64,000 bases of DNA, taken from assembly GCA_905221605.1 (NCBI GenBank), contig CAJNDS010002694.1:1-64000 (forward strand), written 5' to 3'. The notes beneath the pieces are model-generated. The model did no database searches. It saw only the letters and a list, made by a program, of their open reading frames with translations, and was not told the origin of the DNA. Origin of the DNA: Symbiodinium natans (taxonomy: Eukaryota; Sar; Dinophyceae; Suessiales; Symbiodiniaceae). Each line of letters begins with the position of its first letter. Position 1 is the first letter of the stretch. Both the position numbers and the translations under genes were made by a program. Shown in pieces: positions 55,721-64,000 of the stretch.

Positions 55721-56363
55721 CCCCAAAACAAATCCTGGAGTCTAAGAGGCCCGCCTGAGATCCTTACCTGCTCCTAGCGCGGGCGGATTTCGAGTCTTGC
55801 AGCAGGGCAGAAGGCAGAGGGCCGCCTATGGTCCTTTGCTACTCACAGCATCTGAGGTCTTCAAGTCTTGCAGCAGGGCAGAAGCAGCAAACTGGGTGCT
55901 CGAGCAACAGCAAGTTTCAATGAAACAGGACTGCTGCAGTCCTTCAGCGGTGCTGTTTCTGCAGTCCTTCACCAGTCCTTGGGTCTCTCTCCTGCTGGCA
56001 CAGAGACTCCGAAGGACTGCTACCTGCTACTTGCCAGAGACGTTTTTCTAGGCTTGCAGCTCCTGCTGCACGCAGAATAGCTGGACCCTTTAAAGCCTGA
56101 AGGCATATTAAGTCTGAGAAGATCTGAAGCTACAAGCTCTTCCTGTAGTCCTGGCCAAAAAAAGGCAGTAGCCAGACTGGCTTGCTCCTCCCAGCCCTGC
56201 CGTATAACCTTAGAGAAAGATGAAACCACACTAGCCTTCCCACCCAGCTTCAAGCTTCAGACAAGCACTGCACTCAAGCTGCTGCAAGGCTGCACCCCAT
56301 AAGACCAAGGAGCCCATGTACCCTGACCTTATACCCTAGCCTCAAGCCTACACTTACACCCAC

Positions 56364-56600
56364 TAGCGGCGAGGGCTTAACGGCGCACGCTCAGCCGATC
56401 CTTACTTAGGGGGCCCCGGGCTTAGGCCCTAAGGTTTAAGGCTTCGGGTTTAGGGTTTAGGGCCTCGGGTTTAGGGTTTTAGGTTTAGGGCCTTTATGGC
56501 TTGACGGCGCACGCTCAGCCGATCCTTAAGGGCTTTGGGTTTAGGATTGAGGATTTAGGGCAGGGCTTAACAGCGCACGCTCAGCCGATCCCTACCTGGA
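56364..56600. repeat. Three copies of 'cttaacggcgcacgctcagc'
   Basis: The 29-bp block ending 'cgatcc' occurs at about 56366, 56489 and 56562, separated by TTTAGGG-like variants. Confidence 0.85.
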
Positions 56601-57054
56601 CCTATGATTTAGGGCTTCAGGTTTAGGGTTAAGGAGGGTTTAAGGGGTTTAGGTGGTTTAGGGGGTTTAGGCCTCTGGGAATTTAGGGCCTTTAGGGCCT
56701 GTAGGGCTTAACGAGTTTAGGGGGTTTAGCCGAGTTTAGGGTTTAGGGCTTCGGGTTTAGGGCTTTTGAAAGGGCAGAGGCCCCAGACCAAAAAAAACTG
56801 AACCGTAAAGCTCAAACCCAAAACCAAACCCTAAACCCTAGGTCCTAGGCCTAAGGCCTTAAGGCCTAAACTAACCCCTAAGCCCTAAGCATTAAATGCT
56901 TTGCGGCCAAGAAGCTGCTTGATCTCTCTCGCTCTCTCTGCCCACCTCTCTCCTTGCTTCCTCTCGACTCTATCTGTCCTCTCTCCACTCTTTTTTCAGG
57001 TCCTCTTGTCCGCTCTGTATGTCTCTCGCCCTTTCCCTTGATCTCTCTGTATCC

Positions 57055-57085
57055 ATCCATCTCTCTCTCTCTCTCTTCTTCTTCT

Positions 57086-57132
<47 letters not shown>

Positions 57133-57150
57133 ATCTCTCTCTCTCTGTCC
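57055..57150. repeat. CT microsatellite beside right TIR
   Basis: Mostly CT dinucleotide, mirrored by CT-rich sequence at 54340-54380 beside the left TIR. Confidence 0.9.
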
Positions 57151-57647
57151 TCAGTTGGGGGGGGGGGCATGTTAGACGGCATGTTTGTGGGGATGATCAT
57201 CCCCCCCCTGTGGGATACCCCAAGGCAGGCGGTGACCACCTATAGTTTAGGGTTTGGACCACCTTTAGGATGGCAAGACAGATTCATTACCTCCGGACAA
57301 CAGCAAAAGCTTCAACACCACTTGCTTTTCGGGGCTCAAATTGTGAAGTAAATGCTACATAGCTTTGCAGTCCTCAAGTTTACTCAAGTAAACACCTCGA
57401 GACTGCACACATCACACTGAGTCCAGGCTACGCACATCGGTTTGGTCGTCCAGGAAGACTAATTGTCCCTTGTTCAGAGAATATACAAACTGTACTAGTA
57501 ATACAAGAAAGCATCCAGAACCGCTTCCCTTTGTCTGTAGACATGAGCAAAAATGTACTTTTGCCTTGGAAGCAGAGTAGTTTTCGCTTGTGCCAACCGC
57601 AATTGAGCCGTGTTTTTTCTCTCGCATGAATCGATGGACATTATAAC

Positions 57648-57995
57648 CCTTCCGCGGACCCTTCCGCGGCGTGTTCCGCGTTCCTTCCGCGAGCCTTCGC
57701 ACCTTCGCACAAGGCCCGAAACAGAAATGAGTGTATAATGTGTACATATGAGGATGAGGCATGGACTCTAGGCCTCCAAAACGACCCGTCGCCTTCCGAG
57801 GAGCTTCCGCAACCCTTCCGCGGGCCTTCCGCGCAGATCCGCTCTCCGAAACGGTTGCCGGCATGTTGGGCATCCATTATACCTAAGTTTCAAGCACGCC
57901 GCCCTTCCGCGATCCTTCCGCGGACACCACGCCTTCCGCGGACCCTTCCGCGACGTTCCGCGGAATCTTGTTCACCTCTTCACCCCTTCCGCGGA
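57648..57995. repeat. Clustered CCTTCCGCG(GA) motifs
   Basis: The near-palindrome TTCCGCGGA recurs about 14 times in three clusters (57648-57700, 57790-57845, 57900-57995). Confidence 0.85.
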
Positions 57996-58559
57996 CAATA
58001 ATAATGTCCGCTGCAAAGTACCTATGCGCGAGCGCCGAAAAAAACGCAGCTCAATTGTTTCAGTAATTTCTAGAACCATGAAAGAAATTGATCTGTGGTA
58101 GACATTGTACCAACACAGATCTTCCATGTCTACATAGGACCCAAATGCCCCTTTATCGCCCCTGAATGAACGGCCCCAGGCACCTATGTGCAACGCTCTG
58201 CCGGGCGAGGGCTCTCGGGCACTGAAGAAGACCGCGGAGCGACCATCAGGAAGCCTCGGTGCGTTTCAAAATGTGCTAATTTTAAGGGGTTTAGGGCTAA
58301 GGGTGAAAGGGTTCGGGGTTGGGTGTCAGGGCCAGATTTACCAGAACCCTGCACTGTGCTGCAAGGTTGCGAATTTGCTGCTGATGTCTTCGGCAAAAGT
58401 TGAAGAAACCTCCCAAAGCCCCACAATCCGGAAGGCTCAGGGGATGATATCTGACGAGATACTGGTGCATCTCTGGTGCCCAGTAGTCGCACTTCCTTAC
58501 GCAGACCGGCCCCCGTCTTCCCGAAAACTTTCCGTTGACTCCCAAAAGAAACGAGAGGG

Positions 58560-58656
58560 TTTAGGGTTTAGGGTTTAGGGTTTAGGGTTTAGGGTTTAGG
58601 GTTTAGGGTTTAGGGTTTAGGGTTTAGGGTTTAGGGTTTAGGGTTTAGGGTTTAGG
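58560..58656 (+). repeat. TTTAGGG array
   Basis: Fourteen perfect units. Confidence 0.97.
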
Positions 58657-58828
58657 GGTGGACAGAAGGAGGAGGATCCTTTTATTCATTGCTTCGTACT
58701 TGTGAAGGGTGGATGGGGATCAGACTGCCTGTGCGCAAGCTAGCCTGTACTTGGTGAGCTGTGGCCTGGCAATCGAACCCTGAACCGCCTGAAACCTAGC
58801 CCAATTTCAACAGTTGAATGGATTTCAC

Positions 58829-59083
58829 TCACATCAGTTGGCGAAAATGCAGCAATGTGGACGCATCAGTGGCAGAACGCCCAGCAGTGAATGCAAAACT
58901 CCAATGTGGACGCTGCGCGTCGGTGTCTCTGCATGAGGGCTCAAAACTCACGACACCCAGTTGCTCCAAGAATTTAGACTGCTGTTGGCAGCTCCGCGGC
59001 TGCCCGACATACTCCCACAACTCCAGAACGAAAACATACGAAAATCTTCCAAGGATTCGATGTGGCACCCTAAAGCGTGAATT
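58829..59083 (-). CDS. Possible terminal exon, unknown protein
   Basis: Minus frame after 'cacgctttag' reads VPHRILGRFSYVFVLELWEY, then KFLEQLGVVSFEPSCRDTDA and TDASTLLHFRQLM to TGA at 58829. The plus strand is open too, but less protein-like. No family. Confidence 0.4.
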   Translation of the reverse strand, partial: NSRFRVPHRILGRFSYVFVLELWEYVGQPRSCQQQSKFLEQLGVVSFEPSCRDTDAQRPHWSFAFTAGRSATDASTLLHFRQLM

Positions 59084-59138
59084 CCCAATGCGGCCCCGAC
59101 GCTACCGAGCGATGCGAGATAAAGGTACTAGCCAGAAA

Positions 59139-59149
59139 GTCCCCAAACC

Positions 59150-59181
<32 letters not shown>

Positions 59182-59240
59182 ACCCTGAACCCTGAACCCT
59201 CAACCCTAAACCCTAAACCCCAAACCCCCTAAACCCTAGA
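59139..59240 (-). repeat. CCCTCAA / CCCTAAA array
   Basis: Variant units CCCTCAA and CCCTGAA grade into CCCTAAA. Confidence 0.9.
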
Positions 59241-59399
59241 CCCTGACCGTCCGGATAGGCACCCCGGCTCACCATGTGCGCCGCCACTCCAGCAAGGTAG
59301 GCTCTCTGAGGAGAACACCTGCTGGCTGCAGAGCTCCACACTTATGGATTGGGATGCAAGGGGGTTTAGGGTTTGGGGTTTGGGGTTTAGGGTTTAGGG

Positions 59400-59491
59400 G
59401 AACAGCCCCCCTTGTACCAACAGCTCCTTAATAGGGAAGTACCCCCGATTGTCATCCCCATTGAGGCCCGTTGGCACAGGGGGAACATCCC
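59400..59491. mobile_element. Family E element copy
   Basis: 'cagccccccttgtaccaaca' ... 'cacagggggaacatcccg', with AGTACCCCCGATTGTCATCC inside. Confidence 0.65.
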
Positions 59492-59552
59492 GACTTATGG
59501 ATGTTGCGGGTTTTGCAAACCTCTAAGACCGCTCAGAGGTTTGGGGGCTTAG

Positions 59553-59925
59553 CGGCGGGGCAGCTGCAAACTCGCGGTGCCTGGCCGCACGGCTCCCAGT
59601 GGATGAGGTCGGCAGAGCGGAGCATGCGGAAGGCACCTACTTCTACTCAGCCAAACATGCACATCGGCCAAGGCTCAGGCCAAAGCATGTTGATGTTCTA
59701 GAGTTTGGGTTCAGTGCTGCTAGGTGCCTGCTTGACCACCGCCTGTTGCCACCAGGTAGTAGGACCCGCCGATGCGGGTCACCCCCGGATCTGGATAGTC
59801 ACCGTCCACCTGGCACCAAGGCAACAGGCCAAAAGGTCAAAGCAGCATTGGCTGAAGCTCATGAGGGTGCTTGGCTTGCTCAGCAGCATCTGGCACACTT
59901 TGTCACCTGTCTAGAGATACTCTGA
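59553..59925 (+). CDS. Unknown protein, terminal exon
   Basis: Begins after 'gggggcttag', reads AAANSRCLAARLPVDEVGRA, EGTYFYSAKHAHRPRLRPKH, LEFGFSAARCLLDHRLLPPG, and ends KAALAEAHEGAWLAQQHLAH then FVTCLEIL, TGA at 59923. The helix-forming Ala/Leu-rich C-terminus and the absence of stops over about 120 codons support coding. A family E element lies just upstream and may form the preceding intron. Confidence 0.5.
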
Positions 59926-60478
59926 GCGACTGAGCGCCCGACAATCGGATTGACGAAATGATCCTGGTCAGACTGCAACCTAGTGCAACCCTAAGCCATT
60001 TGGAACAAAGACGCCATTATTTACTTCGACCCTCCAGCCACCTGATGTGGGAAACACGTTGCTGCTTTCGGACAGGTGATTTTAACACTACGTGACCCAC
60101 CTCGGCTGTATCGAGGCAACCCAAACGGAGAAGGGGGTGGGGGGGGGTGGGGGTGCACTGAGAGATTTCAGGCTTGCCTGGGAACACTCTGCATCTCTAA
60201 CGATTCTGGGCCGGACTCTCTGCGGGCTTTTTTGGGGTGCACACTCCAGGACCATGAAGGCTCAGGAGACTGGGCGGGACAGAGAGGCCGAGAAAGGCGA
60301 GGAGCCGAGGAGCATGGGGTTGACTTAGAATTTAACAACCGGGCGCGGAGGGTGGGGAACTATAACAAATAAAACACACGAAGGCAACACTCGCAAACCC
60401 TCGACAAATTCTGCCTAAACTTTTGCCTCACCGCTCCGGTTCCCCAAGGTGCCATTTGCAGGGTCCAGAGTTTAGAGT

Positions 60479-60907
60479 TTAGGGTACGGGGGGACAACCA
60501 AGGAAGGAAATCAACTCCCCTAATCGCCCTGAACTTATATTTCCCAGATCGAACCAAGAGACAACCAAGAACACGGATAAGAGCAACCCAGGGGGGAAGG
60601 AAAGGGGGAAGGAATCCACACCCTTACCAAACCCTAAGAACCCAGGCACTTCTTTTTGAACTTGTGGCTTTCTGTTCAAGCCCATCTTGAGCCAAATACG
60701 ATTACCGGGTTCATTAACCCTTCCAACTTCCAACACTAACTCCTTTCTACAATACCAATTGCAGCTCCGCACTCCCCCTGTCCTAGGATTTCCTAGGACA
60801 CATTGGAGATGCAGATCTTTTGGCCAAAAACTGCCATTACGGCAGCAGCCAGCTGCTTGAAATGCAAATTGTGGTTTAACGTCTTCCAGGACGGAATTAT
60901 AGCACAT
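60479..60907 (-). CDS. Open frame downstream of the CCCH gene, doubtful
   Basis: 142 codons from an ATG at 60907 (MCYNSVLEDVKPQFAFQAAG), with a hydrophobic C-terminal part (FPPGLLLSVFLVVSWF). It shares AT-leaning composition with the CCCH frame and could be its 3' flank or a second ORF of the same unit. No motif. Confidence 0.25.
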   Translation of the reverse strand: MCYNSVLEDVKPQFAFQAAGCCRNGSFWPKDLHLQCVLGNPRTGGVRSCNWYCRKELVLEVGRVNEPGNRIWLKMGLNRKPQVQKEVPGFLGFGKGVDSFPLSFPPGLLLSVFLVVSWFDLGNISSGRLGELISFLGCPPVP

Positions 60908-61142
60908 TGGCTAACCTACTACTCATAGAGAATCTTTTTTCACCTTGATCCTCTCATCACTGAAGACTCCTTGGCCTTCTTCACCACAAACCGTGGTCTT
61001 CGCTACGCGAAAAGCTACTGACTCCTACTATCAGGGATTTCCATACCCTTAATAGTAACCACCACCTTTGTCAGCACATTGGCTGTTCCAGCGCACCGGT
61101 CTCCAGAAAGAGAAAAACCATCCCTTCATCCATACCATCCAA

Positions 61143-64000
61143 TCACTTCTTTTTCCGATTGTTGGCAATCTTGAGGTGAAGTTGCAGCAGAATATACTCC
61201 AGGTCCGAAATCGTAAGAATAGGATCCTGTATGCCCCTTTGAATTGAGGATACCAATCCTTCTCTCTTCGCATCCTCAATCGCCTGGCAAGATTGATCCA
61301 GCTCTTCATTCGCATTGGCAGACCCTGGTGCCTCCGCATCGGATGGACGATCCTTTTCCTCAGGATCTTGCACCATTACCACCTCTTCTTTTTTGGGACT
61401 CTGACTTTTCTCCTTCTTCTTTGTCTTTCCACCGACATTTGACTTTGTGCGCGCTTTTGAGGCTTTTTCCACTGCAGAAACCACCACATTGGATGATGAT
61501 CCACCCTTCTCAATGACCGCCGGCATCTTCTTCGGCTTTGGAACCATGAGGGTATAAGGATCTTCGATAGCTGCAGCTTTCCTCTTCTTTTTTACCTTTT
61601 TCTTCTCCTCCTCAACGGCAACCTCCGTCTCCGAAGTCTCAACCACTTCTTTTTCGGCAGGAATATCTTTGCTGGACTCCCCTTCTAGGGACCTCTTTTT
61701 CCCTTTTTTGGGATCCTTTTCTTCTCCCAAATTGGCTCGCTCATACCATATCCTCAGGTCATTGACCCATTCTTCCACCTCCGCGAGCGAAACATCGTAC
61801 GACTTCACTACTTCGAGAAGTTCCAGCACTGACAACATTTCAGTGGTCCACGAAACCCATACTTGATCCATGTAGTCAGCATCTCCAGTGATCTTCAGGA
61901 GTTTGAACAATGGGTCCGCCTCTGCTCGAGCCAAATCTGACTTGCCATTGGACAGAAATGAAATCGCCTCCATCAACAGTTCCGTCATCTTGGTCTCTTC
62001 GTCATAAACCATAAAATCCTCCTCATCATCACCGAACTGTTCAGGAGAGATCTCCTTTTTTCCACCATTTGCACCAGACTTTCTCCTTGGACCATCCCTT
62101 GGGGGCGTCCTTGGAGACCTTGGCCTCTGTTTTTCCAACGGAACCTCATGTCCAAAGACACACCTGTCACCAAACCGACACTTCCCAGACCGAGCAAACT
62201 GGACGCACCTCACACCAGTTGCATCATGCGAGAACTCACAATCCTTTCCAGCGAAACATTCTCTCCCTGCCACATAGTACTTGCACCAATATGAATGTAG
62301 CACCACATCATCTTCGGAATGGATGAATTTGCAGTCGTCACCAAATTTGCAGCGATCTTTCCCTTTGCCAAACCAATAGCAGAAACCCTTCTTCCTCTTC
62401 TCCAAGCGCTCTGCCTCATACCGGTCCATAGGGCGACTGTGCTCTACATGAACATTGCCATGTACCTGGGGACTGCTCCCTTCACCCGACGTGCTATCAG
62501 TATTTGGTGCTTGGAGTACAGCTGGAAAACCTGGCCTTGGTCCTACCACCTTCATGATCGGTTTTCCGCCAACTCCTGAGCCATGCTGAGACGATCCAAA
62601 AACATTGAACATCTTCATGAAGGCCTTCCTAGCGCCAATCTTCTGCACCCTTTTGATTGGACGTTTCATTGCTCCAACCTTGCATCCAGATGCATTCAAA
62701 CGACGCAACCTTCTAAACCCAACTCTATGTCCCTTCTTCCAAAGAGCCATAAGAATTTTAGAGGCAGTGACATTCTCCACCTCTACCTTTTCCAATGATC
62801 CCTCACTTCCCGGAACAAACCCATCCATCTCTGAAGACCTTTCCATCTTTTTTGACACCACTTCGTCGAGGTAGTCTTCTGAAATCCAGGGAAAGTTCCC
62901 CTTAGAGGAAGGATTGTCATCATTGTTTGGTCCTTCACCAGGATATCCTTTGGTGCTGTCAAAGATCTTACCAGTAGTGCGGTCCTGCGTAGAGAAATTC
63001 GAAGCCACGCGGGAGTACACTGACCACAAGAAAATCCTTGTGTCCGCCAGTCTGGATGACCCACTGGATTTCTCCTCTTCCGGAGAAACTTCTGGCGCTT
63101 TGCCCTTCCCTCCAGTGTCACCGCTTGTCTCACCTCCAGCATCTTCAATGGGAATAAGGGATTCATTGTTCCCTTGATCAAGCACCGCATCCTCTAGTCC
63201 AAGAACTTCCAGCATCGCTGTCGAAGGATCCACCTCCTCATCCGCATCGTCGTCCATCCTTCTCCAGAGAGCCTCCAATTGGTCCGCACAAGTCGCCGCT
63301 TGAAGAAACTCCATCAACCGAGCCCTCCCGCGCTGCCAGAGAAATTCTGAAACCATCACCGACCCTTGTGCTCCCAGATTCAGGAATGGGTGAACCATTT
63401 TGGCTACCCTCGCCATAAGTTCAATATGAACTTCCATGCCTGGACTGCGGCTCCAATCATAGGCAATTGCCTCCATAGCAGTACCAAACTTGTCCGTATT
63501 CTTGAATTCCCCTTCCAGACCAGGAGACAACAAGGCACCCATCACCGAAAGAGGGTAATTCCCCACCGCCGGCAAGCACGGGTTGTCATGGAACGAATGA
63601 TGCAGGTCAGTATAATATCCTTGATCTCTCCTTTGAAAAAGGAGTGTTCCAGTCCCTAGCTGGGCATTCATTTCATCCACTTGAACCATTTCAGCACATA
63701 TCCTCTGTGCCAGGTGCGCCATTGCTGGCCAGACGGTACGATCGGTCAGACCGCGACGCATCACCCAATCAGTTGTTGACGACTGGATCAGCGTTCCTGG
63801 ATCATACACCATAACCATTGCACCGTCTCCCATTGACTGATCAGCATCGTCCTCCAGTGCCAGGTTCTCATCCTGTTCGCTTGCACCCTCGGATGACATG
63901 CTAATAACCAAATTTCGATCCATCTTATTGGACCCTTTTTGGCAATCTCTTTGCCCCATTGGCAACTTGCCAACTGCAACCTTCCAATAAATTCGAGTCA
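61143..64000 (-). CDS. Triple CCCH zinc-finger protein, intronless, probably 5'-open
   Basis: Single frame of at least 935 codons ending in TGA at 61143. The first ATG in frame is at 63959 and another at 63923, but the frame stays open to the window edge, so the true start may lie outside. The N-terminal 500 residues are acidic and unrecognised. At residues about 525-605 are three CCCH fingers: FCYWFGKGKDRCKFGDDC then KFIH (Cx9Cx5Cx3H), WCKYYVAGRECFAGKDC then EFSH, and RCVQFARSGKCRFGDRC then VFGH (both Cx8Cx5Cx3H), typical RNA-binding fingers. The C-terminal third is Lys/Glu-rich (EEKKKVKKKRK, a likely nuclear signal) with coiled-coil-like stretches. Lack of introns and arrays and more A/T-ending codons set it apart from every other gene here. 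It may be a retrogene or the gag-like ORF of a mobile element; no polymerase follows. Confidence 0.85.
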   Translation of the reverse strand, partial: TRIYWKVAVGKLPMGQRDCQKGSNKMDRNLVISMSSEGASEQDENLALEDDADQSMGDGAMVMVYDPGTLIQSSTTDWVMRRGLTDRTVWPAMAHLAQRICAEMVQVDEMNAQLGTGTLLFQRRDQGYYTDLHHSFHDNPCLPAVGNYPLSVMGALLSPGLEGEFKNTDKFGTAMEAIAYDWSRSPGMEVHIELMARVAKMVHPFLNLGAQGSVMVSEFLWQRGRARLMEFLQAATCADQLEALWRRMDDDADEEVDPSTAMLEVLGLEDAVLDQGNNESLIPIEDAGGETSGDTGGKGKAPEVSPEEEKSSGSSRLADTRIFLWSVYSRVASNFSTQDRTTGKIFDSTKGYPGEGPNNDDNPSSKGNFPWISEDYLDEVVSKKMERSSEMDGFVPGSEGSLEKVEVENVTASKILMALWKKGHRVGFRRLRRLNASGCKVGAMKRPIKRVQKIGARKAFMKMFNVFGSSQHGSGVGGKPIMKVVGPRPGFPAVLQAPNTDSTSGEGSSPQVHGNVHVEHSRPMDRYEAERLEKRKKGFCYWFGKGKDRCKFGDDCKFIHSEDDVVLHSYWCKYYVAGRECFAGKDCEFSHDATGVRCVQFARSGKCRFGDRCVFGHEVPLEKQRPRSPRTPPRDGPRRKSGANGGKKEISPEQFGDDEEDFMVYDEETKMTELLMEAISFLSNGKSDLARAEADPLFKLLKITGDADYMDQVWVSWTTEMLSVLELLEVVKSYDVSLAEVEEWVNDLRIWYERANLGEEKDPKKGKKRSLEGESSKDIPAEKEVVETSETEVAVEEEKKKVKKKRKAAAIEDPYTLMVPKPKKMPAVIEKGGSSSNVVVSAVEKASKARTKSNVGGKTKKKEKSQSPKKEEVVMVQDPEEKDRPSDAEAPGSANANEELDQSCQAIEDAKREGLVSSIQRGIQDPILTISDLEYILLQLHLKIANNRKKK

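Larger units (their letters stand above)
54085..57244. mobile_element. 3.2-kb nested inverted-repeat element
   Basis: Imperfect terminal inverted repeats of about 95 bp: TATAGGTGGTC(G/A)CC... from 54085 and its reverse complement ending at 57244, sharing GGGATGATC, CAAACATG and poly-C blocks. Flanks are GTTTAGGG on the left and (reading outward) GTTTAGGG on the right. Inside are a 170-bp inverted pair (55127-55300 against 56085-56265), a shorter pair with a direct copy (about 54550, 54690 and 54870), CT runs next to each TIR, and a minisatellite. No convincing protein; non-autonomous. Confidence 0.7.

Noticed and set aside
58297-58545. Kinase-like 'CDYWAPEM ... DCGALGGFF' on the minus strand
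   Set aside because: Resembles the APE motif and following D-W-LG helix, but no other kinase motif is nearby, W replaces the usual small residue, and other frames of the same DNA are equally open.

Overview
The window looks like nuclear DNA of a dinoflagellate (Suessiales/Symbiodiniaceae-like; a chromerid or other alveolate is a weaker alternative). The reasons are dozens of interstitial arrays of the TTTAGGG/CCCTAAA telomere repeat, genes cut into exons of about 50-150 nt, intron donors that include GC and GA as well as GT, and abundant short inverted-repeat elements inside introns. I saw no rRNA, tRNA or CRISPR array, and no intact copy of the dinoflagellate spliced leader. All exon models were made by eye from reading frames, splice-like dinucleotides and protein-like translation.

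Most of the sequence is not long open frames. Coding information appears as short exons, mainly on the minus strand. Recognisable genes: a DHHC palmitoyltransferase fragment (4.7-5.4 kb, -), a GT31 Fringe/core-1-like glycosyltransferase (11.6-13.2 kb, -), a Pro/Met-rich protein (38.8-40.3 kb, -), a TBC (Rab-GAP-like) protein (40.8-44.0 kb, -), a possible Nudix start exon (44.5 kb, +), a ubiquitin-like-domain protein (44.9-46.0 kb, -), and a GH43-like glycosidase whose exons are scattered over 51.6-54.0 kb (-). Several further exon groups are clearly protein-like but unrecognised (2, 16, 17.6, 18.5-21, 22.7-23.2, 28, 31-31.8, 32.9, 33.5, 48.7, 50.3, 59 and 59.7 kb). A degenerate, frame-shifted coding relic lies at 25.6-27.6 kb (+). 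The right end is different: a single 2.8-kb uninterrupted minus-strand frame encodes a triple-CCCH zinc-finger protein and runs to or past the window edge. It has no arrays or introns and a less GC-rich third codon position.

The most interesting structure is how introns are built. (1) Short TIR elements of about 100 bp in several families sit inside genes, in places with target-site duplications. Removing the element plus one copy of the duplication restores the reading frame (12.3, 5.2, 31.4, 41.5-42.1 and 33.4 kb), so these behave as introners (intron-generating transposons). (2) Telomere-repeat arrays are placed non-randomly: in about 18 cases a CCCTAAA array, a 75-180 bp unique core and a TTTAGGG array follow in that order, and many cores translate as exons (GH43, Pro-rich, PCYG-motif and 28.0-kb exons). 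Introns here therefore tend to begin with TTTAGGG and end with CCCTAAA, an inverted arrangement able to pair across the intron. (3) Arrays are also nested inside introner-like elements at 4.26, 16.2, 23.65 and 41.65 kb. A 3.2-kb nested inverted-repeat element (54.1-57.2 kb) sits in telomeric repeat.

The remaining DNA (6.6-9.6, 13.2-15.8, 23.2-25.2, 33.8-38.7 and 56.3-58.8 kb) is mostly arrays, microsatellites, homopolymer runs and element copies with isolated exon-like frames.
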